This document shows, one piece after another, positions 53,301 through 61,881 of a DNA stretch of 64,000 nucleotides. The stretch covers positions 7,147,400-7,211,399 of the forward strand of contig SJPJ01000001.1 of NCBI GenBank assembly GCA_007859835.1. The letters run 5' to 3'. Made by a program: the position numbers and the translations under genes. Every line of letters begins with the position of its first letter. Position 1 is the stretch's first letter. Under the pieces are notes generated by a model, which was not told the origin of the DNA, ran no database searches, and saw nothing but the letters and a program-made list of their open reading frames with translations. This DNA is from Novipirellula herctigrandis. GTDB lineage: Bacteria > Planctomycetota > Planctomycetia > Pirellulales > Pirellulaceae.

Positions 53301-53775
53301 TGCTCCTTGGCTCGTTGCGCTCGAAGGCGGTGATTCAAAGAAAGGACGTAGTTTGTTCTTTGACCGAACCGAATTGTCGTGCGTTCGTTGTCACAAAGTC
53401 GACCAAAACGGTGGCGAAGTAGGACCAGACTTAACCGTAATCGGAAAACAAAAAGAGCGAGTTTATTTGCTCGAAAGTATCTGTATCCCAGATTCGAGTA
53501 TCGCCGACGGCTTTGGTTCGATGGTCATCGCGAACGACGCCGGTCAATTATTGACCGGCGTCGTTAAATCGGAAAACGACGAATTGCTTGAGTTGATTCA
53601 AGCGGATGGATCGATCGTACGAATTCCCCAGGACGAAATTGTTACCTCCCGAAAAGGCAAATCGGCCATGCCTGCCGATTTGCTTCAGCATCTCTCGGAA
53701 CGTGAACTACGAGATCTGGTTGCCTATTTGGCAAGTCTGCGAGAAGCAGCCGAGCCAACGGCTAAAGTCCAATAA
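50368..53775 (+). CDS. Secreted beta-propeller/HEAT/heme-binding CxxCH protein
   Basis: 1135 residues of the Pirellula/Verrucomicrobium-type architecture. Signal peptide (about 1-27, ending TPTTAQE), a sugar-dehydrogenase-like propeller (about 50-480; FDIDARGRLFVCESFRQD, GPDGRLYFSVGDRG, LRNPQELAFN, FGPDGAIYISDW), a HEAT-type helical solenoid (about 490-970; AVRAEVAKVLGQRGD), and a cytochrome c domain with CVRCH (Cys1005, Cys1008, His1009). The C-terminal region keeps GPDLTVIGK and a distal Met (SAMPADLL, near 1097). It probably oxidises a periplasmic substrate and passes electrons to its heme. TTG start; the signal peptide follows directly, so this start is favoured. Confidence 0.93.
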   Translation: MNVSKPQIVGVACLAALLLLSTPTTAQETVEPSETAETAAATKPVAIGPLDPQIAEASDEAVGAMKGIFLAENWDIDLFAAEPDVANIVSFDIDARGRLFVCESFRQDRGVSDNRSHDETWLLADLASKTVQDRIDYHRKLLGDAAVTYTQHDDRIRRLVDTDHDGKADQSVVLASGFHRLEEGTGAGVLVRGNHIYYTCIPRLWNLIDKDDDGVADDRVVLSDGYGVRVAFRGHDLHGLVIGPDGRLYFSVGDRGYHVTTKENEVLANPATGAVFRCELDGSGLEVYCTGLRNPQELAFNDLGDWFTVDNNSDSGDKARIVQLLHHGDSGWRMYYQYLSDRGSFNEDRLWEPVHSEQPSYIVPPVANFTDGPSGLAFYPGTGFGDALKDHFLICDFRGTANQSGVRSFQLDPQGAFYKLGHSDQPIWSVLATDVAFGPDGAIYISDWVDGWKGVGKGRIYRVTDSQQTESDIVGQVATRLARDWSSLRSEDLVESLSHVDRRIRLEAQWELAARSDTDSFLGVAVNAEALPLARRHAIWGVDMIARLDSSKTPTVLDALRPLTSDPDSAVRAEVAKVLGQRGDTAAQSQLIQLLADKSPRVRYAAAMALSVQKASQAFVPVLQMIAENGTAAAPIDPAIRHAGQTYLANAIPVEMLSKLKNHDSELVRQSAVVALRRIKSGEVTAFLNDKSSLVMGEAVRAIHDEPIPQSLEALAALVESPLANVPILRRVIAANFRIGTLASATALAKFAARNSSPDAMRVETLDCLANWDSLDPRDRVLGDLRPAVKREIEDAVSAISPEVDSLLASSETVREKTIEVAAKLGIKQIAPSLASRTNDANHSFRVRANALMGLSKLDTPKAIALAREVRLAPANALVEASLKVLAEHDRAGSIDRFVEATTSRRLAVRQLAWDILAKCGNEQATETISQAVRQYIDGTLDGDVQLNVLEAAEGRIPDSLQEELHEHQLALAETNPLAPWLVALEGGDSKKGRSLFFDRTELSCVRCHKVDQNGGEVGPDLTVIGKQKERVYLLESICIPDSSIADGFGSMVIANDAGQLLTGVVKSENDELLELIQADGSIVRIPQDEIVTSRKGKSAMPADLLQHLSERELRDLVAYLASLREAAEPTAKVQ

Positions 53776-53811
53776 GTCTGATGCCATCCCGCGGCGATTG
53801 CAACATTCATC

Positions 53812-53849
53812 GCGTCTTCGATTGACAATTGCGTCTTCGATTGACGATC
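53812..53849. repeat. 19-bp imperfect tandem duplication
   Basis: gcgtcttcgattgacaatt (53812-53830) and gcgtcttcgattgacgatc (53831-53849), 17 of 19 identical. In the spacer between two convergent genes. Confidence 0.88.
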
Positions 53850-53983
53850 GGGGCGAGTCATTTCCTGAAAGGATTTGCCTAGGAGATTTTTATTTGTTTC
53901 GTAGGGCAAGTGAAACCAAACGCCATGTTCTGGCTCGTTTCACTTCACGCCGCCTACTGGGGGGCCTGCATCCTCAAGCGGCT

Positions 53984-55024
53984 CTAAGACAATTCGATGA
54001 CTGCTTTGATCACATTCGAATCGGGCTCGGTGAAGGACTCAAAATCATCAAGTACCGAATCAAATTGCGTTCGGTGAGTGATCCACGGATCCGTGTTGAT
54101 CGCTCCTTCTTCGATCAAGCTTATGATTCGGGTGAAATCGGGTGGCAATGCGTTTCGAGAAGCGAGCAGGGTCGCTTCGGGGCGATGCAGGGTCGGATGC
54201 TTGAACGACACTTCCTCTGTTGTGATCCCCACGTAAACCAACCTGCCTGTTGGTGCTAGGTGATTCAGCGCGCTGGCCATCGAATGCTTGTTTCCCGTCG
54301 CATCGGTGACGACTTGATATTTATCACCGTCGGTTAGTTCGGCGATGCGCTCCATTTCGCTGCCGTCGCCTCGAAACAGAATTGTGTTTTCAATTCCATA
54401 ATTCTGGCGTACAAAATCAAGTCGAGCTTCGTTCATGTCCATCACACTGATGGTTGCTCCGGTCAGTTTGGCAAATTCGAGAGTTGCTAATCCAATGGGG
54501 CCCATGCCTATGATCAATGCGTGATCTTTTGCACCGAATTCACCGGATCCTGGGGCACCTCGATCGTTCGCGTGACAACCGATTGCTAAGGTTTCCACGA
54601 GTGCGAGTTGGTCATAGGAAAGTTTGTTTGATACATGAAGTTTCGCAGCGCGAACCAAAAAGGAATCGCATAGACCGCCGTCGGTCATCACGCCAATGAC
54701 TTTCAAATTTTGGCAACAATTCATTGCTCCGTGCCGGCATGCATAGCATTTGCCACAATTCATATAGGGCTCGACACTGCAACGGTCACCAGGCTTGATG
54801 TTCGTGACACCCTCACCGACGGCAATCACTTCCACGCCAAGTTCATGTCCAGGAATACGCGGAAAATCAAAAAACGGAAACTTGCCCAAGTAACAACTGA
54901 TGTCCGTTCCACACACACCCATGCGGTGTGTTTTGACGAGCGCTTGGCCAGCCGTTGGGCTTGCCGGCGCATCGATTTCGATTCGTTTCAGTGTTTTCGG
55001 TTCGGCTATCTGAATGGCACGCAT
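53984..55024 (-). CDS. Zinc-dependent medium-chain sugar/polyol dehydrogenase
   Basis: 346-residue MDR-family alcohol dehydrogenase. Catalytic zinc ligands are in GVCGTDIS (Cys38) and PGHELGVEV. The structural zinc cluster is NCGKCYACRHGAMNCC. The NAD-binding loop is ALIIGMGPIGLATLEFAKL. Closest in style to sorbitol/threonine/galactitol dehydrogenases. The lactonase-like gene lies directly upstream on the same strand (24-bp gap), so the pair probably oxidises a sugar and opens the lactone, for example in L-fucose breakdown. The substrate is inferred. Confidence 0.9.
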   Translation of the reverse strand: MRAIQIAEPKTLKRIEIDAPASPTAGQALVKTHRMGVCGTDISCYLGKFPFFDFPRIPGHELGVEVIAVGEGVTNIKPGDRCSVEPYMNCGKCYACRHGAMNCCQNLKVIGVMTDGGLCDSFLVRAAKLHVSNKLSYDQLALVETLAIGCHANDRGAPGSGEFGAKDHALIIGMGPIGLATLEFAKLTGATISVMDMNEARLDFVRQNYGIENTILFRGDGSEMERIAELTDGDKYQVVTDATGNKHSMASALNHLAPTGRLVYVGITTEEVSFKHPTLHRPEATLLASRNALPPDFTRIISLIEEGAINTDPWITHRTQFDSVLDDFESFTEPDSNVIKAVIELS

Positions 55025-55048
55025 GACGACTCTGCTTCCTATAAAAGA

Positions 55049-55879
55049 CTAAAGGCTGTAGATGCGGTTGGCATTGTTTGCATAAAAATCGTTTTGTTCG
55101 TCCGCAGATAATTGACTCGTCCATTCCCGTACGGTGCGGAGCCAAGCATCATAATCGGTTTTTAACAAACAAACCGGCCAATCGCTTCCAAACATCAACC
55201 GCTTTGCCGAAAACGCTTCGAGGGTCACGTCAAAGTAGCATCGTAGTGATTCGGTGTCCCACGATGGGTCGCGAACTTCGGTCACGACGCCCGAAAACTT
55301 ACACGACACATTTTCGCGTTTGGCTAGTTCTCGCAGGTTGGTTTCCCACGCATTGTCAAACTGTTTCTTGGCGATGGTTGGTTTCGCGATGTGATCCAGG
55401 ACAAAAGTTTGGTTGGGGTGCATGTCGACAAATTCAATCACGCGGGGCAATTGACGAGCAAAAACCAAAATGTCGTACACCAATTTCCGCTCGGCTAACA
55501 AGGCGATGCCTTGGTTGAAGTCGTTTCCAAGAAGAAAACGATCGTCTGGTTCGTCTTGGACCACATGTCGCACGCCTTTCAAAACCGGCGAATTGGCGTA
55601 GTGATCTAGTATCGCGGTAATTTCAGGAGACGCCAACGGGACCCATCCCACGACACCGCGAATCAGAGGTTCCGATTGGGCGATTCCAAGAAGCCAATCC
55701 GTTTCTTCGAGAGATTGCCTCGCTTGAACAGAGACAAAACCATCAATACCTGACTCCGAAGCGACTCGCTGCAATTCGGCTGCCATGAAATCATGCCGGA
55801 GGATTGGCATGTCGGCTGAAATCCAGGTGTATTCTTCGGGAGAATACTTCCAAAGGTGGTGGTGGCTATCGATAAGCAT
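55049..55879 (-). CDS. Amidohydrolase, L-fuconolactonase-like
   Basis: 276 residues, TIM-barrel amidohydrolase of the fuconolactonase/2-pyrone-dicarboxylate lactonase group. It starts LIDSHHHLWKYSPEEYTWI, in which the HxH metal motif is followed by W-containing loops typical of COG3618. FVLDHIAKP and LMFGSDWPVCLL (with the metal-binding Asp) complete the active site. It likely hydrolyses an aldonolactone from a deoxy sugar. First gene of a two-gene unit with the dehydrogenase at 53984. A sulfatase earlier in the window is consistent with degradation of fucose-containing sulfated polysaccharides, but is not close. Confidence 0.9.
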   Translation of the reverse strand: MLIDSHHHLWKYSPEEYTWISADMPILRHDFMAAELQRVASESGIDGFVSVQARQSLEETDWLLGIAQSEPLIRGVVGWVPLASPEITAILDHYANSPVLKGVRHVVQDEPDDRFLLGNDFNQGIALLAERKLVYDILVFARQLPRVIEFVDMHPNQTFVLDHIAKPTIAKKQFDNAWETNLRELAKRENVSCKFSGVVTEVRDPSWDTESLRCYFDVTLEAFSAKRLMFGSDWPVCLLKTDYDAWLRTVREWTSQLSADEQNDFYANNANRIYSL

Positions 55880-56274
55880 GATGCACCCGGGGGCAAGTGA
55901 CTTTGGGACGGGAATAGCAGGGGCCGCGCAGAATTCATCCCGTGACCGCAGGTTGAAAATACGTTGCTAGCGAAGTGGCCACAATCCCGGCCCTTCTTTT
56001 TCGCCAATCCTGCACTGCCTCCCAACCAGCATAACCCGAATCATCGTTCTCTTTTCGCGGATCGTGAAGGAACGTGGAGTAACTGGTCGATGCTAGCATT
56101 GTTCCCATGATCCCAATCCCTGCCGAGATGATCGGCTCTTTTGCATTCCAGCCCTCCCAGCGTCTTCACGGATTCAGCCGTCGCCACCCTCCAAGTTCGC
56201 GACCAGCCAGAAACCGTGATGATTCGGATGCAAACGAGCCCGACCAGCTTGGCATATCGCCGCTCGAGCCATCC

Positions 56275-57255
56275 ATGACACAATCTGATCTTATATCCGA
56301 CGATGTTGAGACCAATGTCGACACCCCCGTTGATCCTGACGTTGCTTCCGATCTAGCAGCCAATATTGACGTTAAACTTGAACTTGCCGAATCGCGGCTT
56401 TCAAAAATCAAGAAAGGTTCACGAACGGGTGCAGCCCAGTCGCCGTTAGAAACCTACCTCCGCGAAATCAACGAAACGGCATTGTTGACCGCCGATGACG
56501 AGCTTGAGTTAGCAGGGCGAATCGCACAAGGCGACGCCCTGGCACGCGACCGAATGGTGCGAGCCAATCTGCGGCTCGTCGTCAATATTGCACGCGGTTA
56601 CACCGGCAAAGGTCTTGGCCTGCAAGACTTGATCGAAGAAGGCAACTTGGGATTGCTGCGGGCGGTTGAAGGTTTTGATCCCAGCGTCGGAACACGGTTT
56701 AGTACTTACGCAAGCTATTGGATCAAACAATCGATCAAACGAGCACTTATCAATAGTGCCAAGACGATTCGCATACCGGCGTACATGGTTGAGTTGCTTA
56801 GCAAATGGCGACGGGCTACTGCTAGGCTCAATGAAGAATTCGGTCGGACGCCGTCGAACGAAGAAATCGCCCGTTTGCTCGGTTTGCCGAAGAAAAAGTT
56901 GCCGATCATTCGAAAAGCGATCCGGATCAGCAACAGCACGCCGCAAAGTGATCAAACCGAAGCGGGATGGTCACTTGGCGATATGGTGATGGACGAGCGT
57001 TTGAAGGCTCCCGATGAGGAAATGCTTGATCACGATATTCTGCGACACGCAATGGAATTGTTAGGCGATCTCGAGGAGCGTGAGGCGACGGTATTGAAGC
57101 TTCGCTTTGGTCTTGGCGGATGTGAACCCAAGACGCTCAAAGAGATCGGAGCGGAACTAGGTTTAACTCGAGAGCGAGTGCGTCAGATTGAAACGGAAGC
57201 CCTCCGACGATTGGCCGATGGGCTGAGTGATCCGCACGAACGGATTTTTGGCTAA
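56275..57255 (+). CDS. RNA polymerase sigma-70 family factor (primary-like)
   Basis: 326 residues from the ATG at 56275. Region 1.2 (PLETYLREINETALLT), regions 2.1-2.4 (RANLRLVVNIARGYTGKGL, GLQDLIEEGNLGLLRAVEGFD, RFSTYASYWIKQSIKRAL), region 3, and region 4 (ERVRQIETEALRRLADGL) are complete, so it resembles RpoD/RpoS-type factors without the large non-conserved region. Group 2 (alternative) is as likely as the primary factor, because the acidic region 1.1 is only a short Asp-rich stretch. The frame is open to an ATG at 56107; that N-terminal addition is Arg/Ser/Pro-rich and I judge it doubtful. Confidence 0.93.
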   Translation: MTQSDLISDDVETNVDTPVDPDVASDLAANIDVKLELAESRLSKIKKGSRTGAAQSPLETYLREINETALLTADDELELAGRIAQGDALARDRMVRANLRLVVNIARGYTGKGLGLQDLIEEGNLGLLRAVEGFDPSVGTRFSTYASYWIKQSIKRALINSAKTIRIPAYMVELLSKWRRATARLNEEFGRTPSNEEIARLLGLPKKKLPIIRKAIRISNSTPQSDQTEAGWSLGDMVMDERLKAPDEEMLDHDILRHAMELLGDLEEREATVLKLRFGLGGCEPKTLKEIGAELGLTRERVRQIETEALRRLADGLSDPHERIFG

Positions 57256-58049
57256 CTAGCGCATTCTAGGTAGACGTATTCAAACCAAACGCCCAAGCCG
57301 AATCTTGGGGCGTGATTGGGGGGCCAGGCGTCGGTCGATCCTACACCCACGTGTCGAGAGCCCGTCATGCTCGGGCGGCCACAGCCGGATACGAATGTTC
57401 TGGTTTGGGGGACTGCACTGTTCGGGCCTGTTTCATACGGGCCTGTTTCATACGGGCCTGTTTCATACGGGCCTGTTTCATACGGGCCTGTTTCATACGG
57501 GCAAACAGCATTGGGTGATTTTTGCATGTTCCTTTTTTAGGTAACACGAATCAATCCCTCTTCTTTCCGTGCGTGGACTTCTGCGACTCCGCACGCTGGC
57601 TCATCCCGATTCCCACGTTGGGCACGAAAGTCGATTCAAGCGAGTTACAACACTCCTCGGATGATAAAGACGGACGCGGGCATGCGCTCATTCGAGCGAA
57701 AAAAAGGACTACGTTATTCCGCAAACACGGGGCATTGCCAATTTGTGGGCTCTCGTCTCGCCTATTTGAAAAAAACAATCACAGTTGACCCATCTTCGCT
57801 AACCTCGTAACTTGCCCTCATGGAAGCATTTAGGTCGCCATTTTTGGGGCTGTTGCGAGAACCTGTGTGGTCTCAAGACTGTCCATGGCCCCCAATTTGC
57901 CCTGATTGTCGCCGGACGAGCGTCATTGTGCCAATTTGACGCTTCCGCTAACGACTTACAATCGCGCGATTCTGAGCAGGAATCGCCGTAATTTGGCGTT
58001 TTGCCAATCGAATTACGAATAATTTTTACGACACAACGACGATTCAAAC
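57256..58049. other. Large intergenic region before secA, about 790 bp
   Basis: The longest spacer in the window. It contains an imperfect inverted repeat (acgcccaag 57289-57297 / cttggggcgt 57304-57313) without a T tract, and the 15-bp tandem array at 57423-57502. I find no protein-like reading frame. A TTGACG/TACAAT pair in front of secA has only 15 bp between the hexamers and is not called. Might hold a leader or small RNA for secA; not shown. Confidence 0.5.
57423..57502. repeat. Five perfect 15-bp tandem repeats
   Basis: cgggcctgtttcata at 57423-57437, 57438-57452, 57453-57467, 57468-57482 and 57483-57497, then cgggc. All five copies are identical, so the array is young or kept identical. 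It keeps all frames open on both strands in a period of five codons, creating false ORFs. Confidence 0.97.
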
Positions 58050-61000
58050 ATGTCTTTTTTCGAACGCCTTTTCGATATTCTCGGTGTTATTTTCGGTGGC
58101 TTCTTTGGAGGCGTTGAGCGAACGATTACATCGATTTTCGGCTCCGCCAATGCCCGTCAAGTGGCAAAGTTGCAGGTCCGGGCTGAGCGAATCGGAGAGT
58201 TGGAGCCCAAGTATGAGGCAATGTCCGACGAGGAACTCCGTGAACAGACAGAGATTTTTCGCCAGCGTCTGCGCGATGGCGAGACGCTCGATGACATCCT
58301 CGACGAAGCGTTCGCGGTTTGTCGCGAAGGCGGAAAACGGTTTCTTAACATGCGGCATTACGACGTTCAATTCGTCGGCGGGATGGTGCTCCACAGTGGT
58401 GGCATTGCCGAAATGGTGACCGGGGAAGGTAAGACTCTTGTGGCGACTTTGCCAGCGTACTTAAACGCGATCGAAGGCAAGGGAGTTCATGTGGTGACCG
58501 TCAATGACTATTTGGCTCGACGTGACATGGAGTGGATGGCGCCGCTCTATATGAATTTGGGGCTCACGGTCAACGCCATCCAATCGGGTATGTCCACGAG
58601 TGATAAGCAAGCTGCCTATGCGTGTGACATCACCTATGGAACGAACAATGAATTTGGTTTTGACTATTTGCGTGACAACATGCGTCCGGCAGCCAAGGGT
58701 GACGACCGTTACCCGGCTGAAGCACAGCAGTGCCAGGGCCCCTTGAACTTTGCGATCATTGACGAAGTGGACAACATTCTTGTCGACGAAGCGAGGACTC
58801 CGTTGATCATCAGCGGCCCGGCGGATTTGGATCTTGGACGCTACGCCGAAGCAGATCGGGTGGCTCGTCAATTGCAGAAGGAAGTTCACTTCACCGTCGA
58901 CGAAAAACAGCACAACGTCACGCTCAATGACGAAGGGGTTCGCGAAGCCGAAAAGTTGGCTGGCGTCGAGAGTTTCTACACAGCGGGTAACATGGAATGG
59001 CCGCACTTGATCGATAATTCGCTCAAGGCACATTTTCTTTACAAGCTTGATGTGAATTACGTGATCAAGGATCGCCAAATCATCATCGTCGACGAGTTTA
59101 CGGGACGGTTGATGGAAGGACGCCAATGGAGTGACGGATTGCACCAAGCAGTCGAAGCGAAAGAGGGCGTTCCGATCAAGCAGGAAACTCAGACTTTTGC
59201 GACAGCATCGCTGCAGAATATCTTCAAGATGTACAAGAAATTGTCGGGGATGACCGGTACCGCGATGACCGAGGCGACCGAGTTCATGAAAATTTACGGT
59301 CTCGATGTGGTTGCGATACCGACCAACCGCGAGATGAAACGAATCGAGCATCCCGATCTGATTTACTTGACCGAAAAGGACAAATACAAAGCGTTGGCCG
59401 AAGAAGTGGAACGAACGACCAAATGGGACGTCTTGACACTGAAAGATGGCAATGAAATTTGGGGCAAGATTCAAAGTGACGACGATTCGGAAATCACCAT
59501 CGTTGCCAAAGATGAAAAGCGTGCTGAGAAGGTTGATCGATCGAAAGTGACTCGCGTTGAACGGGCGGGGCGACCCATTTTGATTGGTACCGTCAGCATT
59601 GAAAAGAGCGAACGATTGTCCTCGCTTTTGGAACGACGAGGCATCAAACATGATGTGTTGAATGCGAAGAATCACGGTCGTGAGGCGGAGATTGTCGCTC
59701 AAGCAGGTCGAGTCAACTCCGTGACCATTGCAACGAATATGGCCGGTCGTGGTACTGACATTGTGCTCGGTGGGAATCCCGAAACCATGGCATGGGCTCA
59801 AATGCAACACAAATATCCGACTCGTTTGGAAGTCCCCGATGATGAATGGAACACGCTTGTCAAAGAGATCGATGATCGTGAAAAAATGAGCGAGGAAGGC
59901 GACCAGGTTCGCGACCTCGGCGGTCTGTATGTGATTGGAACCGAGCGGCACGAATCGCGACGGATCGATTTGCAGCTTCGAGGTCGTTGCGGTCGTCAAG
60001 GCGACCCCGGTTCAAGCCGTTTTTTCTTGTCGCTTGAAGACGATTTGATGCGGATTTTTGCCGGTGACTTCGTCAAGAGCATGATGGAGCGATTGGGAAT
60101 GCAAGAGGGTGAGGCGATCGAATCGTCACTTGTGACACGGCGAATTGCCGCGGCACAAAAGAAGGTCGAAGAACGCAACTACGAAATTCGGAAGAGTTTG
60201 CTCGATTACGACGAAGTGATGGACGAGCAACGCAAACGCGTTTACCGTTATCGCCAAAACTTGCTCGATGGCCACAGTTCGCGAAACATGATCTTGGAAT
60301 TGATCCGTGCTCAAATCGACAAGTATGTTGGAACTTTTTTGGCTCCATATTATGGAGTAGAGTCGTTTGCTGCCTACGCGGGTGGCCAATTGGATTGCCA
60401 ATTAGATCCCCGCGATTTTGTAAACATGGACTTTGAAATGGCCAAGTCGTATTCGGTCGATCAGGCCGAGCGTGCTGCCGAAACGACCGTAAGCGAGATT
60501 GTTGAAGAAAACTTGCCAGCGGAAATGGAAGACGAATGGAATTGGAAGGCGCTGACGAATTGGTCCAACACGCGATTGGGGACGAACTTCCAAGAGCACC
60601 AGCTCAAAAGCTTGAACCGTGACGAGTTGGTTGACGAGTTGACGATCAAGTCGCACGAGCGCATCGGGAAGGTCGATCTTACCGAAGGCGAACCGCTATT
60701 GGATGCGGATTTTGGGCTTCGAACATTGTGTAGTTGGATGCGACATAAGTTTGGTATCGAAATCACTCCCGATGAGTTCCGTGATGTGGACGACGTTCGG
60801 GCGGTGGCCAAGTCGCTAGTCGAAAAAGCGGAGCATGCCTACTCGGCCAAAGAAGCGGAATACCCAGTAATCGCTGGTATTTCACGTTTCACCGAGAAAC
60901 AAGGGGCACAAGTTGCCTTGGACCGTGAAGGTTTGGTTGCTTGGGTCCAAAGCCGTTTCGGCGTCGAACTTGGACTTGACGATGTGAGGCTAAACCGTGA

Positions 61001-61766
61001 CGACTTGAAAACTCAGTTGGTTGAATATAGTCGTAAGACGGCGGACGCGGCGGAATTGAAATATGGTGTCGCAGCGGAGAAAATGGACGCCATCTTTGAG
61101 GATGCGGACAAGGGCACGACGGCTGCCGTCGCGGCTGGAAAAGAAGGGACACTCGAAGCGTTGATCAAGTGGCTCGAGAATGAGATAAACCACACGGCCG
61201 ACGCTACCGACATGGGCCGGATGACTCGCAGCGAGATGACGTTGGCCGTCGAGGGCGCCGTGGATGACCGCTTCTATCCTGAGATGCGACGAATGGAACG
61301 TCAAATTTTGCTTAGCATTGTCGACGAAGCATGGAAGAATCACTTGTTGACGATGGACCATTTGCGAAGCAGCGTGGGCTTGAAGGGTTACGCCCAAATG
61401 GACCCGAAAGTTGAATACAAACGCGAAGGGATGCGGTTGTTCGATTCAATGTGGGAATCGATTGGTGAACGAGTGACCGATTTGATTTTCCGTATGGAGT
61501 CGTTCAACCAAGAGTTCATCCGCAGCACTTGGGTCGAAGCAAAAGCGACTCACAATGACCCCCAATCGGCCGGTGGTGGTGTTGCAACGATGCAAACCGA
61601 TACTCCCAACCAACGAGCGGCTGAGATGAGCAACCGTGGTGAAGAAGCGAAGCCCGATCCGATTCGCCATGATGAACCACGAATTGGTCGAAACGATCCA
61701 TGTCCATGTGGAAGTGGAAAGAAATACAAGGCATGCTGCATGCGAAAACGAGGGCATGTAGCTTAG
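58050..61766 (+). CDS. secA: Preprotein translocase ATPase SecA, extended form
   Basis: Motor of the general secretion pathway. Walker A TGEGKT (124-129), DEVD box (238-241), the preprotein-binding region, [13 protein letters not shown] motor motifs, and the zinc-binding C-terminus [13 protein letters not shown] (Cys1218, 1220, 1229, 1230). 1238 residues against about 900 in E. coli. The excess lies in two places. One is a beta-rich insertion at about 455-506 between ALAEEVERT and [10 protein letters not shown], with phrases [15 protein letters not shown] and [10 protein letters not shown]. The other is the helical scaffold region (about 830-1060), where a WxxxxFGxxL-type helical module appears to be repeated. 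Start codon supported by the family's N-terminus; no clear Shine-Dalgarno. Confidence 0.96.
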   Translation: MSFFERLFDILGVIFGGFFGGVERTITSIFGSANARQVAKLQVRAERIGELEPKYEAMSDEELREQTEIFRQRLRDGETLDDILDEAFAVCREGGKRFLNMRHYDVQFVGGMVLHSGGIAEMVTGEGKTLVATLPAYLNAIEGKGVHVVTVNDYLARRDMEWMAPLYMNLGLTVNAIQSGMSTSDKQAAYACDITYGTNNEFGFDYLRDNMRPAAKGDDRYPAEAQQCQGPLNFAIIDEVDNILVDEARTPLIISGPADLDLGRYAEADRVARQLQKEVHFTVDEKQHNVTLNDEGVREAEKLAGVESFYTAGNMEWPHLIDNSLKAHFLYKLDVNYVIKDRQIIIVDEFTGRLMEGRQWSDGLHQAVEAKEGVPIKQETQTFATASLQNIFKMYKKLSGMTGTAMTEATEFMKIYGLDVVAIPTNREMKRIEHPDLIYLTEKDKYKALAEEVERTTKWDVLTLKDGNEIWGKIQSDDDSEITIVAKDEKRAEKVDRSKVTRVERAGRPILIGTVSIEKSERLSSLLERRGIKHDVLNAKNHGREAEIVAQAGRVNSVTIATNMAGRGTDIVLGGNPETMAWAQMQHKYPTRLEVPDDEWNTLVKEIDDREKMSEEGDQVRDLGGLYVIGTERHESRRIDLQLRGRCGRQGDPGSSRFFLSLEDDLMRIFAGDFVKSMMERLGMQEGEAIESSLVTRRIAAAQKKVEERNYEIRKSLLDYDEVMDEQRKRVYRYRQNLLDGHSSRNMILELIRAQIDKYVGTFLAPYYGVESFAAYAGGQLDCQLDPRDFVNMDFEMAKSYSVDQAERAAETTVSEIVEENLPAEMEDEWNWKALTNWSNTRLGTNFQEHQLKSLNRDELVDELTIKSHERIGKVDLTEGEPLLDADFGLRTLCSWMRHKFGIEITPDEFRDVDDVRAVAKSLVEKAEHAYSAKEAEYPVIAGISRFTEKQGAQVALDREGLVAWVQSRFGVELGLDDVRLNRDDLKTQLVEYSRKTADAAELKYGVAAEKMDAIFEDADKGTTAAVAAGKEGTLEALIKWLENEINHTADATDMGRMTRSEMTLAVEGAVDDRFYPEMRRMERQILLSIVDEAWKNHLLTMDHLRSSVGLKGYAQMDPKVEYKREGMRLFDSMWESIGERVTDLIFRMESFNQEFIRSTWVEAKATHNDPQSAGGGVATMQTDTPNQRAAEMSNRGEEAKPDPIRHDEPRIGRNDPCPCGSGKKYKACCMRKRGHVA

Positions 61767-61881
61767 TCCAAGGCAATGAGAACAGTGTTTTGCCGGTTCT
61801 CACTAGTCACTTAACCTCGCTTGATACGCAATAAACCAACTGAGAACAATTGTTCTACAGTTTTGTTCGGAAAGGATTCCG

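Noticed and set aside
57423-57502. CRISPR-like array
   Set aside because: The 15-bp units abut with no spacers and no cas genes are near. It is a simple tandem repeat. Open frames through it (GPVSY and RMKQA repeats) are by-products of the period of five codons.
58461-59999. A 512-codon open frame on the minus strand inside secA
   Set aside because: It lies antisense to an unmistakable secA coding segment, and its His/Phe/Asn-rich composition is what the complement of the secA codons gives. No domain is visible.
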